NCBI RefSeq assembly: GCF_022024055.1
Contig: NZ_CP091788.1
Coordinates: forward strand, 1 to 64,000
DNA from: Prevotella sp. E2-28
GTDB lineage: Bacteria > Bacteroidota > Bacteroidia > Bacteroidales > Bacteroidaceae
Reading direction: 5' to 3'
DNA length: 64,000 nucleotides
The notes beneath the pieces were generated by a model that saw nothing but the letters and a program-made list of their open reading frames with translations, ran no database searches and was not told the origin of the DNA. Position numbers and translations under genes: made by a program. Shown here one piece after another: positions 27,379 to 36,208 of this stretch (the stretch's first letter is position 1; the number at the start of each line of letters is the position of its first letter).

Positions 27379-28227
27379 TTACGCTTTCTTCAACCCTTTC
27401 ACCATATACCAAACACCAATGATGATGAAAGGAATAGATAGTATCTGTCCCATATCGAAGGGAAGACCCTGTTCGAAGGCTTCCTGCACCTCCTTGAAGT
27501 ACTCGATGAAGAAACGGAAGGTGAAGATATAAGCCAGGCAAAGGCCGAAATAGAAGCCGGTGCCTACGCGTTGCGGCATCTTCTTGTAGAGCCAGAACAT
27601 CAGCACAAAGAGTAAGGCATAGGCGATAGCCTCGTAGAGCTGGCCAGGATGGCGAAGAACCACCTGCTGGGGACCATCGTTCTGGACAAAATAGAAGGCC
27701 CAGGGCAGACTCTCGTCCGTAATCTTTCCTACTATCTCTGAGTTCATCAGGTTGCCAATACGGATGCAGCAGGCTGTGATACCTGTAGCAATGGCGATAT
27801 TGTCGAGCACAACCCATGCAGGCACCTTGAATCGACGCACATAGAGTAGGAGAGTGATAATCAGTCCAAGCGTACCTCCATGCGATGCAAGTCCTTGGTA
27901 ACCAGTCATGTGCCATCCGCCTGTGGCTTCAATCTTGATGGGCAGGAACATCTCTACAACACCTTTCCAGGAAGACAGGAAATAGTCGGGCTGATAGAAG
28001 ATACAATGTCCCAAACGAGCGCCAATCAAGATGCCCATGAAGCAATAAATAAACAGGGGTTCAAACTTCTCGTTGGGAATGCCCTGCTTCTTATACAGCC
28101 AGCGCACCATCAGATAGGCCAGTGCCAGTCCGATGAGCCACATCAGCGAGTACCAGCGGATGCTGAACGGGCCGATGCTGAAGGCATCAAGCGAAGGATT
28201 CCAAGTTATAAAAAGTTCATAGTTCAT
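27379..28227 (-). CDS. lgt: Prolipoprotein diacylglyceryl transferase
   Basis: This 282-residue inner membrane enzyme transfers diacylglycerol to the lipobox cysteine of prelipoproteins, the first step of lipoprotein maturation. The opening FSIGPFSIRWYSLMW, the block GARLGHCIFYQPDYF and the signature region RIGNLMNSEIVGKITDES are present, with about seven membrane segments. The start codon and first residues (MNYELF) lie within a 33-bp AACTATG repeat, so the N-terminus is repeat-derived. Many lipoproteins in this window depend on this enzyme. Confidence 0.95.
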   Translation of the reverse strand: MNYELFITWNPSLDAFSIGPFSIRWYSLMWLIGLALAYLMVRWLYKKQGIPNEKFEPLFIYCFMGILIGARLGHCIFYQPDYFLSSWKGVVEMFLPIKIEATGGWHMTGYQGLASHGGTLGLIITLLLYVRRFKVPAWVVLDNIAIATGITACCIRIGNLMNSEIVGKITDESLPWAFYFVQNDGPQQVVLRHPGQLYEAIAYALLFVLMFWLYKKMPQRVGTGFYFGLCLAYIFTFRFFIEYFKEVQEAFEQGLPFDMGQILSIPFIIIGVWYMVKGLKKA

Positions 28228-28246
28228 AGTTCATAGTTCATAGTTA
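28214..28246. repeat. 33-bp AACTATG repeat element, copy 2 (left arm)
   Basis: Tandem AGTTCAT units run from 28214 to 28246. The arm is the reverse complement of 28619-28651 with 32 of 33 positions matching. It supplies the lgt start codon. Confidence 0.85.
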
Positions 28247-28258
28247 AGGAAGCCGAGA

Positions 28259-28615
28259 TTATTCGGTATTCTTAACTATCATTGTTAAAATTTTAATGAG
28301 TTCTCTGTTGTCTTCAATAATTGAATTATAAGAAGTTTCGTCGATGTATTCAGATTCATAGAGGAGTTCTAACCAGTATTCTGTTTCACTAGCTTCTTTT
28401 AGTGCAATATTCATTTTTGCTCTAAAGTCAGGGCGACTTTGGCCGCGTAGAGCTTCTTTGATGTTAGCTCCTATGCTTGTGCCGCTTCTTACGACTTGTT
28501 TAGATAGAACATATTCTTTATTCACAGCAGAAGTTGTAAGATATTTGTATAGCTTGATAATTCGCAAGGCAAAATCTTTACTTTTGTCTTTAACTATGCT
28601 CTCTTTCATGCGCAA
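28259..28615 (-). CDS. Four-helix-bundle protein (23S rRNA IVS / S23 family)
   Basis: This 118-residue helical protein shows the family blocks VVRSGTSIGANIKEA and KMNIALKEASETEYWLELL. Members were first seen inside intervening sequences of 23S rRNA genes, and Avd of diversity-generating retroelements shares the fold. The molecular role of stand-alone copies is unknown; nucleic acid binding is suspected. The gene is enclosed by two 33-bp inverted repeats that also fill the spaces to ychF and lgt, so gene plus repeats looks like a cassette inserted between two conserved genes. No reverse transcriptase lies nearby. Confidence 0.88.
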   Translation of the reverse strand: MRMKESIVKDKSKDFALRIIKLYKYLTTSAVNKEYVLSKQVVRSGTSIGANIKEALRGQSRPDFRAKMNIALKEASETEYWLELLYESEYIDETSYNSIIEDNRELIKILTMIVKNTE

Positions 28616-28618
28616 CCC

Positions 28619-28651
28619 TAACTATGAACTATGAATTATGAACTATGAACT
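28619..28651. repeat. 33-bp AACTATG repeat element, copy 3 (right arm)
   Basis: This copy begins TAACTATGAACTATGAA, has a variable TTA in the middle and then continues the tandem. It is inverted relative to 28214-28246 and lies between the ychF stop and the start of the four-helix-bundle gene. Confidence 0.85.
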
Positions 28652-28654
28652 GAA

Positions 28655-29755
28655 TCAGACGTTAAATCTGAAGTGCATGATATCACCATCCTGCACAACG
28701 TAATCCTTACCTTCTACGCCCATCTTTCCGGCCTCGCGAACAGCAGCCTCAGAGCCATATTTCAGGTAGTCCTCGTACTTGATGACTTCAGCACGAATAA
28801 AGCCTTTTTCGAAGTCGGTGTGGATAACGCCAGCACACTGAGGAGCCTTCCATCCCTTCTTGTAGGTCCAGGCCTTCACCTCCATCTCACCAGCGGTGAT
28901 AAAGGTTTCAAGGTTCAGCAGGGCATAAGCCTTCTTAATCAGGCGGTTAACGCCGCTCTCCTCCAAGCCCAGTTCCTCAAGGAACATTTGCTTGTCTTCA
29001 TAGCTCTCCAATTCTGCGATATCCTCTTCTGTCTTAGCAGCGATGATCATAGCTTCAGCACCTTCTTCCTTAGCCAGTGCCTCTACCTTTTTAGTGAAGT
29101 CGTTACCATTCTTGGCCTCGGCCTCGCCTACGTTGCAGACATAGAGCACAGGCTTAGAAGTCAGGAGGAAGAGGTTACGAGCGCAATCCTGTTCTTCCTT
29201 GCTTTCGAACTCCACGATACGGGCGTTCTTACCCTGTTCCAACACCTCTTTATAAGCCTTCAGAACAGTTACCTCTACCTTAGCATCTTTATTGCCGGCA
29301 GCAGCAGCTTTCTCTGTCTTTGCCAAACGGGAATCGATGGTCTCGAGGTCTTTCAGCTGCAGCTCTGTATCAATGATTTCCTTGTCGCGGATGGGGTCAA
29401 TAGTACCATCTACGTGGGTGATGTTTTCATCCTCGAAGCAGCGCAGCACGTGGATGATAGCATCCGTCTCGCGGATATTTCCAAGGAACTTATTTCCAAG
29501 ACCTTCACCCTTTGAGGCACCCTTTACCAAACCTGCGATATCTACAATTTCACAGGTAGCAGGAACGATGCGTCCTGGGTGTACTATCTCGGCCAATTTG
29601 GTCAGTCGTTCATCAGGTACGGTGATGACACCCACGTTGGGTTCAATCGTACAGAAAGGGAAGTTTGCTGCCTGAGCCTTAGCACTCGACAGACAGTTGA
29701 AAAGTGTAGACTTGCCCACGTTAGGCAGTCCCACAATACCACATTTTAATGCCAT
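28655..29755 (-). CDS. ychF: Redox-regulated ribosome-binding ATPase YchF
   Basis: This 366-residue Obg-family P-loop protein has the G1 motif GLPNVGKSTLFN, switch region DIAGLVKGASKGEGLGNKFL and the altered G4 (NVGE rather than NKxD) that favours ATP over GTP. A C-terminal TGS domain is present (AYALLNLETFITAG to the end). It binds ribosomes and affects stress responses in other bacteria. A minus-strand -7 box lies 30 bp upstream. Confidence 0.96.
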   Translation of the reverse strand: MALKCGIVGLPNVGKSTLFNCLSSAKAQAANFPFCTIEPNVGVITVPDERLTKLAEIVHPGRIVPATCEIVDIAGLVKGASKGEGLGNKFLGNIRETDAIIHVLRCFEDENITHVDGTIDPIRDKEIIDTELQLKDLETIDSRLAKTEKAAAAGNKDAKVEVTVLKAYKEVLEQGKNARIVEFESKEEQDCARNLFLLTSKPVLYVCNVGEAEAKNGNDFTKKVEALAKEEGAEAMIIAAKTEEDIAELESYEDKQMFLEELGLEESGVNRLIKKAYALLNLETFITAGEMEVKAWTYKKGWKAPQCAGVIHTDFEKGFIRAEVIKYEDYLKYGSEAAVREAGKMGVEGKDYVVQDGDIMHFRFNV

Positions 29756-29785
29756 TTTCTATTATAAACGTTTATAAACTGGGTG

Positions 29786-29814
29786 CAAAGGTACGAAAAA
29801 AAATGCTATCTTTG
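29786..29814. promoter_or_regulatory. Divergent promoters of ychF and the DUF2807 lipoprotein gene
   Basis: TACCTTTG on the minus strand (29786-29793) faces ychF, and TATCTTTG on the plus strand (29807-29814) faces the lipoprotein gene. Both -7 boxes are exact and only 13 bp apart; -33 boxes are weak. Simultaneous use may be hindered. Confidence 0.6.
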
Positions 29815-29874
29815 CAACTTTTTATATCTTTCTTACGTCAAACATACAGAACATAAACCAAAAAACTTAAGATA

Positions 29875-30612
29875 ATGAAAACAAATGTATTAGTTTTGAT
29901 GACTGCTCTTCTGCTCATGATGACTTCTTGTAATGTGAGTGTAGGAGATGGTGGAAAAAAGATTGAACCAAGTGAGAAAATGGTGAAGACAGAGTATCTG
30001 CAGGCAACTTTCGACAAGGTGGAAAGTCATGTGGTAGGTAAAATCCTGTTGGTTCAGAGTAAGGATAGCACCAGTAGTGTGACGCTGTCGGTACCAGAGA
30101 ATTATGTTGAATTATTTGCTTTCAAGAACGAGAATGGCAAATTGATCATCGACTTTGCTCAGAACAATTTCTCATTGGAATCGGATAGTATTAAGATTAT
30201 CGTTTCTTCGCCAAATTTCACAGAGATAACGAATACTGGTGCTGCAGAAATACGCCTGAAGGGATTGCAGGGTGAGGAACTGAATCTGAATAATTCTGGC
30301 GTGGGTGCCTTTCACTTTTCAAACCTTGTTATTCGTAAGGTTGATGTACTTTGTAGTGGCGTAGGAAGCATTAAGTTGAATGGACGTGCTGGAAAGGTGG
30401 ACTACAATTGTACTGGTGTTGGTAGTATTGAGGCTAAGAACTTGAAAGCCAGAAGGGTAGAAGCCAATGTTACTGGAGTAGGTGGTATAGAATGCTATGC
30501 TTCAGAATATCTAAATGCTACTGTCTCTGGCGTAGGAAAAATCAGATATGCTGGTCATCCTGAAAAGAAAGAACTCAATGCAGGTTTGACGGGTAGTATC
30601 TCAGAACTGTAA
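29875..30612 (+). CDS. DUF2807 (head-GIN domain) lipoprotein
   Basis: This 245-residue protein has a lipoprotein signal with lipobox cysteine in MMTSCNVS. Its beta-helical DUF2807 domain shows repeated GVGxI-type turns (GVGAFHF, GVGSIKL, GVGSIEA, GVGGIEC, GVGKIRY). The family is common in the Bacteroidetes envelope and its function is unknown. It is monocistronic between a divergent promoter and a strong terminator. Confidence 0.88.
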   Translation: MKTNVLVLMTALLLMMTSCNVSVGDGGKKIEPSEKMVKTEYLQATFDKVESHVVGKILLVQSKDSTSSVTLSVPENYVELFAFKNENGKLIIDFAQNNFSLESDSIKIIVSSPNFTEITNTGAAEIRLKGLQGEELNLNNSGVGAFHFSNLVIRKVDVLCSGVGSIKLNGRAGKVDYNCTGVGSIEAKNLKARRVEANVTGVGGIECYASEYLNATVSGVGKIRYAGHPEKKELNAGLTGSISEL

Positions 30613-30627
30613 AACAATAATTCAAGT

Positions 30628-30660
30628 ATAAAGGTCAGGTTTTTTACGCCTGACCTTTAT
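30628..30660. terminator. Bidirectional terminator between the DUF2807 gene and polA
   Basis: ATAAAGGTCAGG (30628-30639) and CCTGACCTTTAT (30649-30660) form a 12-bp perfect stem with a 9-nt loop, AT-rich on both sides. It serves two converging genes. Confidence 0.85.
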
Positions 30661-30664
30661 TTGT

Positions 30665-33433
30665 TTAATGAGCTTCCAACCAATTCTTACCAAAGCCGGA
30701 ATCGGCTATGAGGGGCACTTTGAGGTTGAAGGCATGTTGCATTTCTTCTATGACAATCTTCTCTACTATCTCTTTTTCCTCTGGATAGACGGAGAAGTTC
30801 AATTCATCGTGTACTTGCAGAATCATCTTTGAGCGGATGCCTTCGGCCTCGAAACGATTGAAGATACGTATCATTGCTACTTTAATAATATCAGCTGCAG
30901 TGCCCTGAATGGGCGCGTTAATGGCATTTCGCTCAGCAAAGCCGCGAACGGTGGCATTCTGAGAGTTGATATCGGGCAGGTAGCGACGACGTCCGAAGAG
31001 GGTCGTTACGTAGCCTTGCTGACGAGCTACTTGCTTCGACTGTTCCATGTAATCTTTCACCTGTGGGAAGGTCTCAAAGTAGCCGTCTATCAACATCTTA
31101 GCTTCATCACGAGGAATGTCCAAACGTTCTGCCAAACCAAAGACTGTAATGCCATAAATGATGCCGAAATTGGCTCGCTTTGACTTGGTTCGCTCATCGC
31201 GCGTCACTTCTTCAATGGGCTTTTTATAGATGTTGGCAGCAGTAGCAGCATGGAGATCTTTCCCCTCGCTAAAGACCTGAATCATGTTTTCATCGTTCGA
31301 TAGATGAGCCATCACACGCAGCTCAATCTGACTATAGTCTGCTGAAAAAAACAGACAACCAGGTTCTGGGATGAAGGCTTTTCGTATTTCTTTTCCGTCT
31401 TCGCCACGAATAGGAATATTCTGTAGGTTGGGATCTGAAGAAGAGAGACGTCCTGTAGCTGTGACGGTCTGATTAAACGACGTATGAATATGTCCTGTGC
31501 GAGGATTAATCAGCTTAGGTAGAGCCTCGACATAGGTGCCGATAAGTTTCTTTAATCCTCTGTGTTCCAATATGTCAGCTACTATCTCGTGTTTATTCTT
31601 CAATTGCTGAAGTACCTCCTCGCTGGTGACGTATTGTCCTGTCTTGGTCTTCTTAGCTTTTTCAACAACTTTGAGTTTATCAAAGAGGATTTCGCCCACT
31701 TGTTTGGGTGATGCAATATTGAATGACTGGCCTGCCAGTTCGTAAATTCGCTTCTCAATCTCATTCATACGGTCTGTCAGAATTCTTGACGTTTCGCTAA
31801 GTGAATCGGTATCCAGACACACGCCGTTCATCTCCATCTCAGCCAACACAGGCATCAGTGGCATTTCTATATTATAAAAGAGGTCTTCACATTCGTACTT
31901 CTTCAGTTCTGGTTCCAGTTTGTTTTTCAACTGAAGGGTGATGTCGGCATCCTCGCAAGCATATTCGTAAACCTGAGAGGGTAGGAGGTCGCGCATTGAT
32001 TTTTGACCTTTACCTTTCGGGCCAATCAATTCATCAATATGGATGGTCTGATAGTTCAGGTACACCTCAGCCATATAGTCCATGTTGTGACGAAGTTCGG
32101 GTTGGATGAGATAATGTGCAATCATCGTATCCCACATCGGACCATCAAGACGCACCCCATAATTTCTTAATACCTCAAGGTCGTACTTCAAGTTTTGTCC
32201 GATTTTGAGAATTTTCGGGTCTTCATACAACGGTTTAAAGATATTAACAATTCGCAACGCTTCTTCACGATTAGCAGGAATGGGCACATAAAATGCCTTG
32301 TGTTCTTCAACAGAGAAGCTCAAACCCACCAATTCTGCATCGATTGGAGACGTTGAAGTGGTCTCCGTATCTAGAACGAGAAAATCTTTTGTAAAGAAAT
32401 AATCACAAATCTTGCGTAAATCATCCTCATTTTCAACGAGTTTGTATTCGTGGGAGGTCGTTTTAAGGGTCTCAAAACTCGAAAATTCTGAGTTTCCTTT
32501 ATCCTCGGGCGCAAATTCTGCAAAGAGAGAAAGCTCTAAATTATCAGTTTTTGGTTTCTTTTCAACTTTTTTAAGAACTCTGTTTGTGAGCGACTTAAAT
32601 TCGAGTTCGGCGAAGAGCACTGTCAATTTTTCCTCATCGGGCGACTGTAACTTCAAATCTTCAAGATTGAGGTCGATGGGAACTTCGGTACAGATGGTGG
32701 CAAGGAAGTATGACATGCGGATATCTTCAACATGTTCCTCTACTTTTGTCTTGAGTGCTCCTTTCAGTTCGTTGGTACGTTGAAGCAGTTCCTCTACCGA
32801 ATTGAAGTCGTTGATGAGTTTTGTAGCAGTCTTTTCTCCAACACCAGGACAGCCAGGGAAGTTATCGGCCGAGTCGCCCATGAGTGCTAAAAGGTCGATG
32901 ACTTGGGATGTTTTTGTAATGCCATACTTGTCACAGACCTCCTTTGGCCCCATCACTTCATAGCCTCCTCCGTGTCGTGGACGGAAGATTTTCACCTTTT
33001 CTGTAACCAGTTGACCATAGTCCTTATCAGGAGTCAGCATGAAAGTCTCTAAATTATCGATAGAATCAGCCTTTTTTGACAAGGTACCAATCACGTCATC
33101 TGCCTCATAACCATCAACTTGAAGCACAGGAATACGATAAGCTGCAAGCAGGTCTTTAATAATAGGTACTGCCTTTCGGATATCCTCAGGTGTAGCTTCT
33201 CGTTGAGCCTTATAGGCAGGGAACTTCTCACTTCGGAAAGTTGGGCCGTGAGGATCGAAGGCCACGCCAAGATATGTAGGTTGCTCCTTTTCAATGACCT
33301 CTTGTAAGGTATTGACAAAGCCTATGATGGCCGACGTATTGAGCCCTTTGGAGTTGATTCGAGGGTTCTTGATAAATGCGTAGTACGACCTGTAAATCAG
33401 GGCGTAAGCGTCGAACAAAAAGAGTTTCTCCAT
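30665..33433 (-). CDS. polA: DNA polymerase I
   Basis: This 922-residue repair and Okazaki-processing polymerase has three parts: an N-terminal 5' nuclease (LFLFDAYALIYRSYYAF, KDYGQLV), a 3'-5' exonuclease with intact acidic motif (LVLDTETTSTSP), and a polymerase domain with SADYSQIELRVMAHLS, RRANFGIIYG-type motif B (KSKRANFGIIYG) and LQVHDELNFSV. The frame is open upstream to 33529, but MEKLFLFDAYAL at 33433 is the conserved start. Proofreading appears active, unlike in many Bacillus relatives. Confidence 0.96.
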   Translation of the reverse strand: MEKLFLFDAYALIYRSYYAFIKNPRINSKGLNTSAIIGFVNTLQEVIEKEQPTYLGVAFDPHGPTFRSEKFPAYKAQREATPEDIRKAVPIIKDLLAAYRIPVLQVDGYEADDVIGTLSKKADSIDNLETFMLTPDKDYGQLVTEKVKIFRPRHGGGYEVMGPKEVCDKYGITKTSQVIDLLALMGDSADNFPGCPGVGEKTATKLINDFNSVEELLQRTNELKGALKTKVEEHVEDIRMSYFLATICTEVPIDLNLEDLKLQSPDEEKLTVLFAELEFKSLTNRVLKKVEKKPKTDNLELSLFAEFAPEDKGNSEFSSFETLKTTSHEYKLVENEDDLRKICDYFFTKDFLVLDTETTSTSPIDAELVGLSFSVEEHKAFYVPIPANREEALRIVNIFKPLYEDPKILKIGQNLKYDLEVLRNYGVRLDGPMWDTMIAHYLIQPELRHNMDYMAEVYLNYQTIHIDELIGPKGKGQKSMRDLLPSQVYEYACEDADITLQLKNKLEPELKKYECEDLFYNIEMPLMPVLAEMEMNGVCLDTDSLSETSRILTDRMNEIEKRIYELAGQSFNIASPKQVGEILFDKLKVVEKAKKTKTGQYVTSEEVLQQLKNKHEIVADILEHRGLKKLIGTYVEALPKLINPRTGHIHTSFNQTVTATGRLSSSDPNLQNIPIRGEDGKEIRKAFIPEPGCLFFSADYSQIELRVMAHLSNDENMIQVFSEGKDLHAATAANIYKKPIEEVTRDERTKSKRANFGIIYGITVFGLAERLDIPRDEAKMLIDGYFETFPQVKDYMEQSKQVARQQGYVTTLFGRRRYLPDINSQNATVRGFAERNAINAPIQGTAADIIKVAMIRIFNRFEAEGIRSKMILQVHDELNFSVYPEEKEIVEKIVIEEMQHAFNLKVPLIADSGFGKNWLEAH

Positions 33434-33470
33434 AATATATTTTGAATTTTCGTGTAAAATTACTAAAAAA

Positions 33471-33503
33471 TTTGGCAATATAGGGATATTTTCAGTAATT
33501 TTG
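33471..33503 (+). promoter_or_regulatory. Promoter of the polyprenyl synthase gene
   Basis: TTTG (33471-33474) and TAATTTTG (33496-33503) are 21 nt apart, with the ATG 17 nt beyond. On the other strand a TAATTTTA near 33453-33461 could be the polA -7 box. Confidence 0.6.
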
Positions 33504-33520
33504 TAGCAAAATTTTTGAAA

Positions 33521-34501
33521 ATGGACCAATTATCGCTCATCAAACAGCCAATAGAACACGAATTTAATGAGTTTACGGAACTTTTTAAGCAGTCGTTAAC
33601 GCACGGTGACCGTCTGCTTTCTGAGGTGCTCACTCATATCCGTCAGCGTGGTGGAAAACGTATGCGTCCTATTCTTACTTTGTTGATTGCAAAGAATTAT
33701 GGTGGGGTGACGGATGCTACTCAGAATGCGGCTATTGGATTGGAACTGCTTCATACGGCTTCTTTAGTGCATGATGATGTGGTAGATGAGAGCGAGGAGC
33801 GTCGAGGACAGGCATCTGTTAATGCTACCTATAATAATAAAGCGGCGGTATTAGTGGGTGATTTCATCCTTTCTACTGCTCTGCTTTATGTTTCACATAC
33901 TAATGATCAGCGCATCATAAGTAACTTAGCACAACTAGGTCGTACACTAGCATCTGGTGAGTTGCTTCAGTTGTGGAACATTAGTAATAAGGAGATTTCA
34001 GAAGATATTTATTATGAGGTTATCAAGCAGAAGACAGCCGTTTTATTCGAGTCTTGTGCTGCCATTGGTGCCCTTTCTGCTGGTGCTTCTGATGAAGAGG
34101 TGAAAAAGGCTAGTCTTTTTGGCCAGAATTTGGGTATCATGTTCCAGATTCGTGATGATATCTTTGATTATTACGACTCAAAAGAAATAGGAAAACCCAC
34201 GGGTAATGATATGGCTGAGGGTAAGTTGACCTTGCCTGTTATCTATGCCCTGAATAACAATCCTCAGTACGAGGCCATGATGAATTTGGCTAAGAAGGTG
34301 AAAACAGGCACTATCAATGCCGATGAAATCGCTGTCTTAGTGGAGTTTACAAAGCGTTCTGGTGGTATAGAATATGCTGAGAAACGTATGGAGGATTTCC
34401 ATTTGGAGGCTCTGAAATATCTTGATGAGTCAGTAAAAGACGATGCCATTCGTAACTCGTTAAAGGCTTATCTGAATTACGTGATTCAGCGTAATAAATA
34501 G
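33521..34501 (+). CDS. Polyprenyl diphosphate synthase
   Basis: This 326-residue all-helical prenyltransferase makes long isoprenoid diphosphates, probably for menaquinone side chains. The first aspartate-rich motif is HDDVVDESEERRG, the second DDIFDYYDSKEIGKPTGND, and GGKRMRPIL lies before them. The TTG two codons upstream is not needed as a start. Chain length cannot be read from the sequence. It diverges from polA with an 87-bp promoter gap. Confidence 0.92.
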   Translation: MDQLSLIKQPIEHEFNEFTELFKQSLTHGDRLLSEVLTHIRQRGGKRMRPILTLLIAKNYGGVTDATQNAAIGLELLHTASLVHDDVVDESEERRGQASVNATYNNKAAVLVGDFILSTALLYVSHTNDQRIISNLAQLGRTLASGELLQLWNISNKEISEDIYYEVIKQKTAVLFESCAAIGALSAGASDEEVKKASLFGQNLGIMFQIRDDIFDYYDSKEIGKPTGNDMAEGKLTLPVIYALNNNPQYEAMMNLAKKVKTGTINADEIAVLVEFTKRSGGIEYAEKRMEDFHLEALKYLDESVKDDAIRNSLKAYLNYVIQRNK

Positions 34502-34563
34502 CATTTTTCTCTTTTTTTACACATTTTATACACCTTTTTGATGGGCATTCAATAAAAAATGTC

Positions 34564-34571
34564 TATCTTTG
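34564..34571 (+). promoter_or_regulatory. -7 box of the 34590 membrane protein gene
   Basis: TATCTTTG is an exact -7 box; TTTG at 34537-34540 is 23 nt upstream, slightly far. The ATG follows 18 nt after the -7 box. Confidence 0.5.
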
Positions 34572-34589
34572 CGCTGTTTTCTTTAGACA

Positions 34590-35198
34590 ATGACCTCATA
34601 CAGTAAAAGAACATGGCTTAAAGTAGGCACAATAGGTATTGCCTTTATGTGTGTCTTTTTTTGTGGAATGATGTATATTTCGTTCCGCCCAGACACGCTG
34701 AAAATGTTCCATTTCTTTAAGGTCTTCGGGTTGTTAGATTATTTAGAGGAATTGCAGCATAATCCTGCACGAGTGCCAAGTTGGATGCTTTATAATCTGC
34801 CCGATGGAATGTGGCTCTTTGCTTATAGCATCTTGATAGGTTGTTTCTGGAATTTCAAGATAAAAGACTGCTGGATGTTTGTTCTGGTGATGCCTTTTAT
34901 CTGTATTCCTCATGAGTTCTTGCAGGGACTTGGCATCATGCACGGCACTTATGATCCCTCGGATGTATTTGCTTATCTGCTAGCTATTTCGGCAGGTTTC
35001 ACGTATATCTACTTGATTCATCGTTTTGCTTTCAGTGATGTGGATAGGGTAGAGCGGCGCCGTACTAGTACAGGAAAACTGGCCCTGACCATGTTCTGCT
35101 TCGCGCTCTTCGTGCTTCTGGCTATAGGAAGTGATGATACCGTAGGCCGTATCAGCGCTGGCACGGGCGAGGTGAATGCCGTGGAAGAACTGAAATAA
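34590..35198 (+). CDS. Integral membrane protein of unknown function
   Basis: This 202-residue protein has about five hydrophobic segments (near residues 12-30, 72-88, 96-115, 124-145 and 168-185). It carries a conserved-looking loop, NLPDGMWLFAYS, and a loop HEFLQGLGIMHGTYDPSDVFAY that recalls VanZ-like proteins. I do not recognise a family with certainty. It has its own promoter and terminator, so it is a single-gene unit. Confidence 0.7.
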   Translation: MTSYSKRTWLKVGTIGIAFMCVFFCGMMYISFRPDTLKMFHFFKVFGLLDYLEELQHNPARVPSWMLYNLPDGMWLFAYSILIGCFWNFKIKDCWMFVLVMPFICIPHEFLQGLGIMHGTYDPSDVFAYLLAISAGFTYIYLIHRFAFSDVDRVERRRTSTGKLALTMFCFALFVLLAIGSDDTVGRISAGTGEVNAVEELK

Positions 35199-35224
35199 GG
35201 GTAAAAGTAATTGCGAGAAATAAA

Positions 35225-35279
35225 AAATTTGCTACTGCAAATCTCTAATGAGAGGCTATCGCAGTAGCAAATTTTTATT
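35225..35279. terminator. Terminator between the membrane protein gene and deoC
   Basis: AAATTTGCTACTGC (35225-35238) pairs perfectly with GCAGTAGCAAATTT (35261-35274) across a 22-nt loop that can form a small inner stem, and is followed by TTATTTTTT. It serves converging genes. Confidence 0.88.
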
Positions 35280-35299
35280 TTTTACTCTTCAAGATTCCT

Positions 35300-36190
35300 T
35301 TAGAAGAATTTTACTTCCTGGCCGACTACCTCGCTGAGCAGCAGGTTAGCCAGACGACTGGTACCCATACGGAACCATTTATTGGTGAGCCATTTCTCGC
35401 CCAGAACCTCTTTCACGATGGTGTAGTAGATAAGTGCATCCATCACGCTGTTAAGGCCTCCAGCGGGCTTAAAACCAATCTGTATGCCTGTTTGTTCGTA
35501 GTATTCCTTGATGGCCTGACACATCACGTAGGCAGCCTCTGGTGTAGCAGCGGGCTCCAGTTTACCTGTAGAGGTCTTGATATAGTCGCCACCAGCATAC
35601 ATAGAGAGGATAGAAGCAATCTTGATGTTCTTAGCGGTCTTTAGGCAACCAGTCTCCAGAATCACCTTCATATCCTTATCGCCACAAGCCTCTTTCTGCT
35701 GCTGAATCTCATCCACAACAGTCTCGTAGTCGCCTTCCAGGAACTGACCTACGGGCATCACGATATCAATCTCTGTAGCGCCGTCCTTGATGGCCATAGA
35801 GGTTTCTACCGTCTTCACCTCAATAAGGCTCTGAGAAGACGGGAAACTGCCTGATACGCAAGCCACCTCTACACCTTCAACTTCCAATGTCTCGCTAACA
35901 ATCTTAGCAAACTTAGGATATACGCAGATGGTGGCTACGTGGGGTAGGTCAGGGTAGGCCTCTTCAAACTCATTTACTTTCTCTGTAAATGCCATTACAG
36001 AGGTGTCGCTATCTGTTGTCTTCAGGGTTGTTAGTTCCACACTTCCCATCAGGAATTTCTTTACCTCGGGAGTATCGTTCTCGTGTACTTTCTCAGCAAT
36101 GATTATCTTCACTGCATCCTTCACTTCCTCGTCAGTAATGTCGAGGTTGTACTTGCTGAGCACCTGCTCAATCTTACTCATTTCTGCCAT
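35300..36190 (-). CDS. deoC: Deoxyribose-phosphate aldolase
   Basis: This 296-residue class I aldolase cleaves deoxyribose 5-phosphate to acetaldehyde and glyceraldehyde 3-phosphate in deoxynucleoside catabolism. The block DIVMPVGQFLEGDYE, VILETGCLKTA, and the Schiff-base region YIKTSTGKLEPAATPE (second Lys in the family position) with FKPAGGLN are present. It is the last gene of the minus-strand run that starts at mnmG. Confidence 0.93.
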   Translation of the reverse strand: MAEMSKIEQVLSKYNLDITDEEVKDAVKIIIAEKVHENDTPEVKKFLMGSVELTTLKTTDSDTSVMAFTEKVNEFEEAYPDLPHVATICVYPKFAKIVSETLEVEGVEVACVSGSFPSSQSLIEVKTVETSMAIKDGATEIDIVMPVGQFLEGDYETVVDEIQQQKEACGDKDMKVILETGCLKTAKNIKIASILSMYAGGDYIKTSTGKLEPAATPEAAYVMCQAIKEYYEQTGIQIGFKPAGGLNSVMDALIYYTIVKEVLGEKWLTNKWFRMGTSRLANLLLSEVVGQEVKFF

Positions 36191-36208
36191 AGTTATTATA
36201 TTTAAAAG

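Noticed and set aside
28205..28651. Repeated ATG in the AACTATG arrays as alternative lgt starts
   Set aside because: The ATGs are 7 bp apart and fall in different frames; only the one at 28227 is in frame with the conserved Lgt sequence without an intervening stop.
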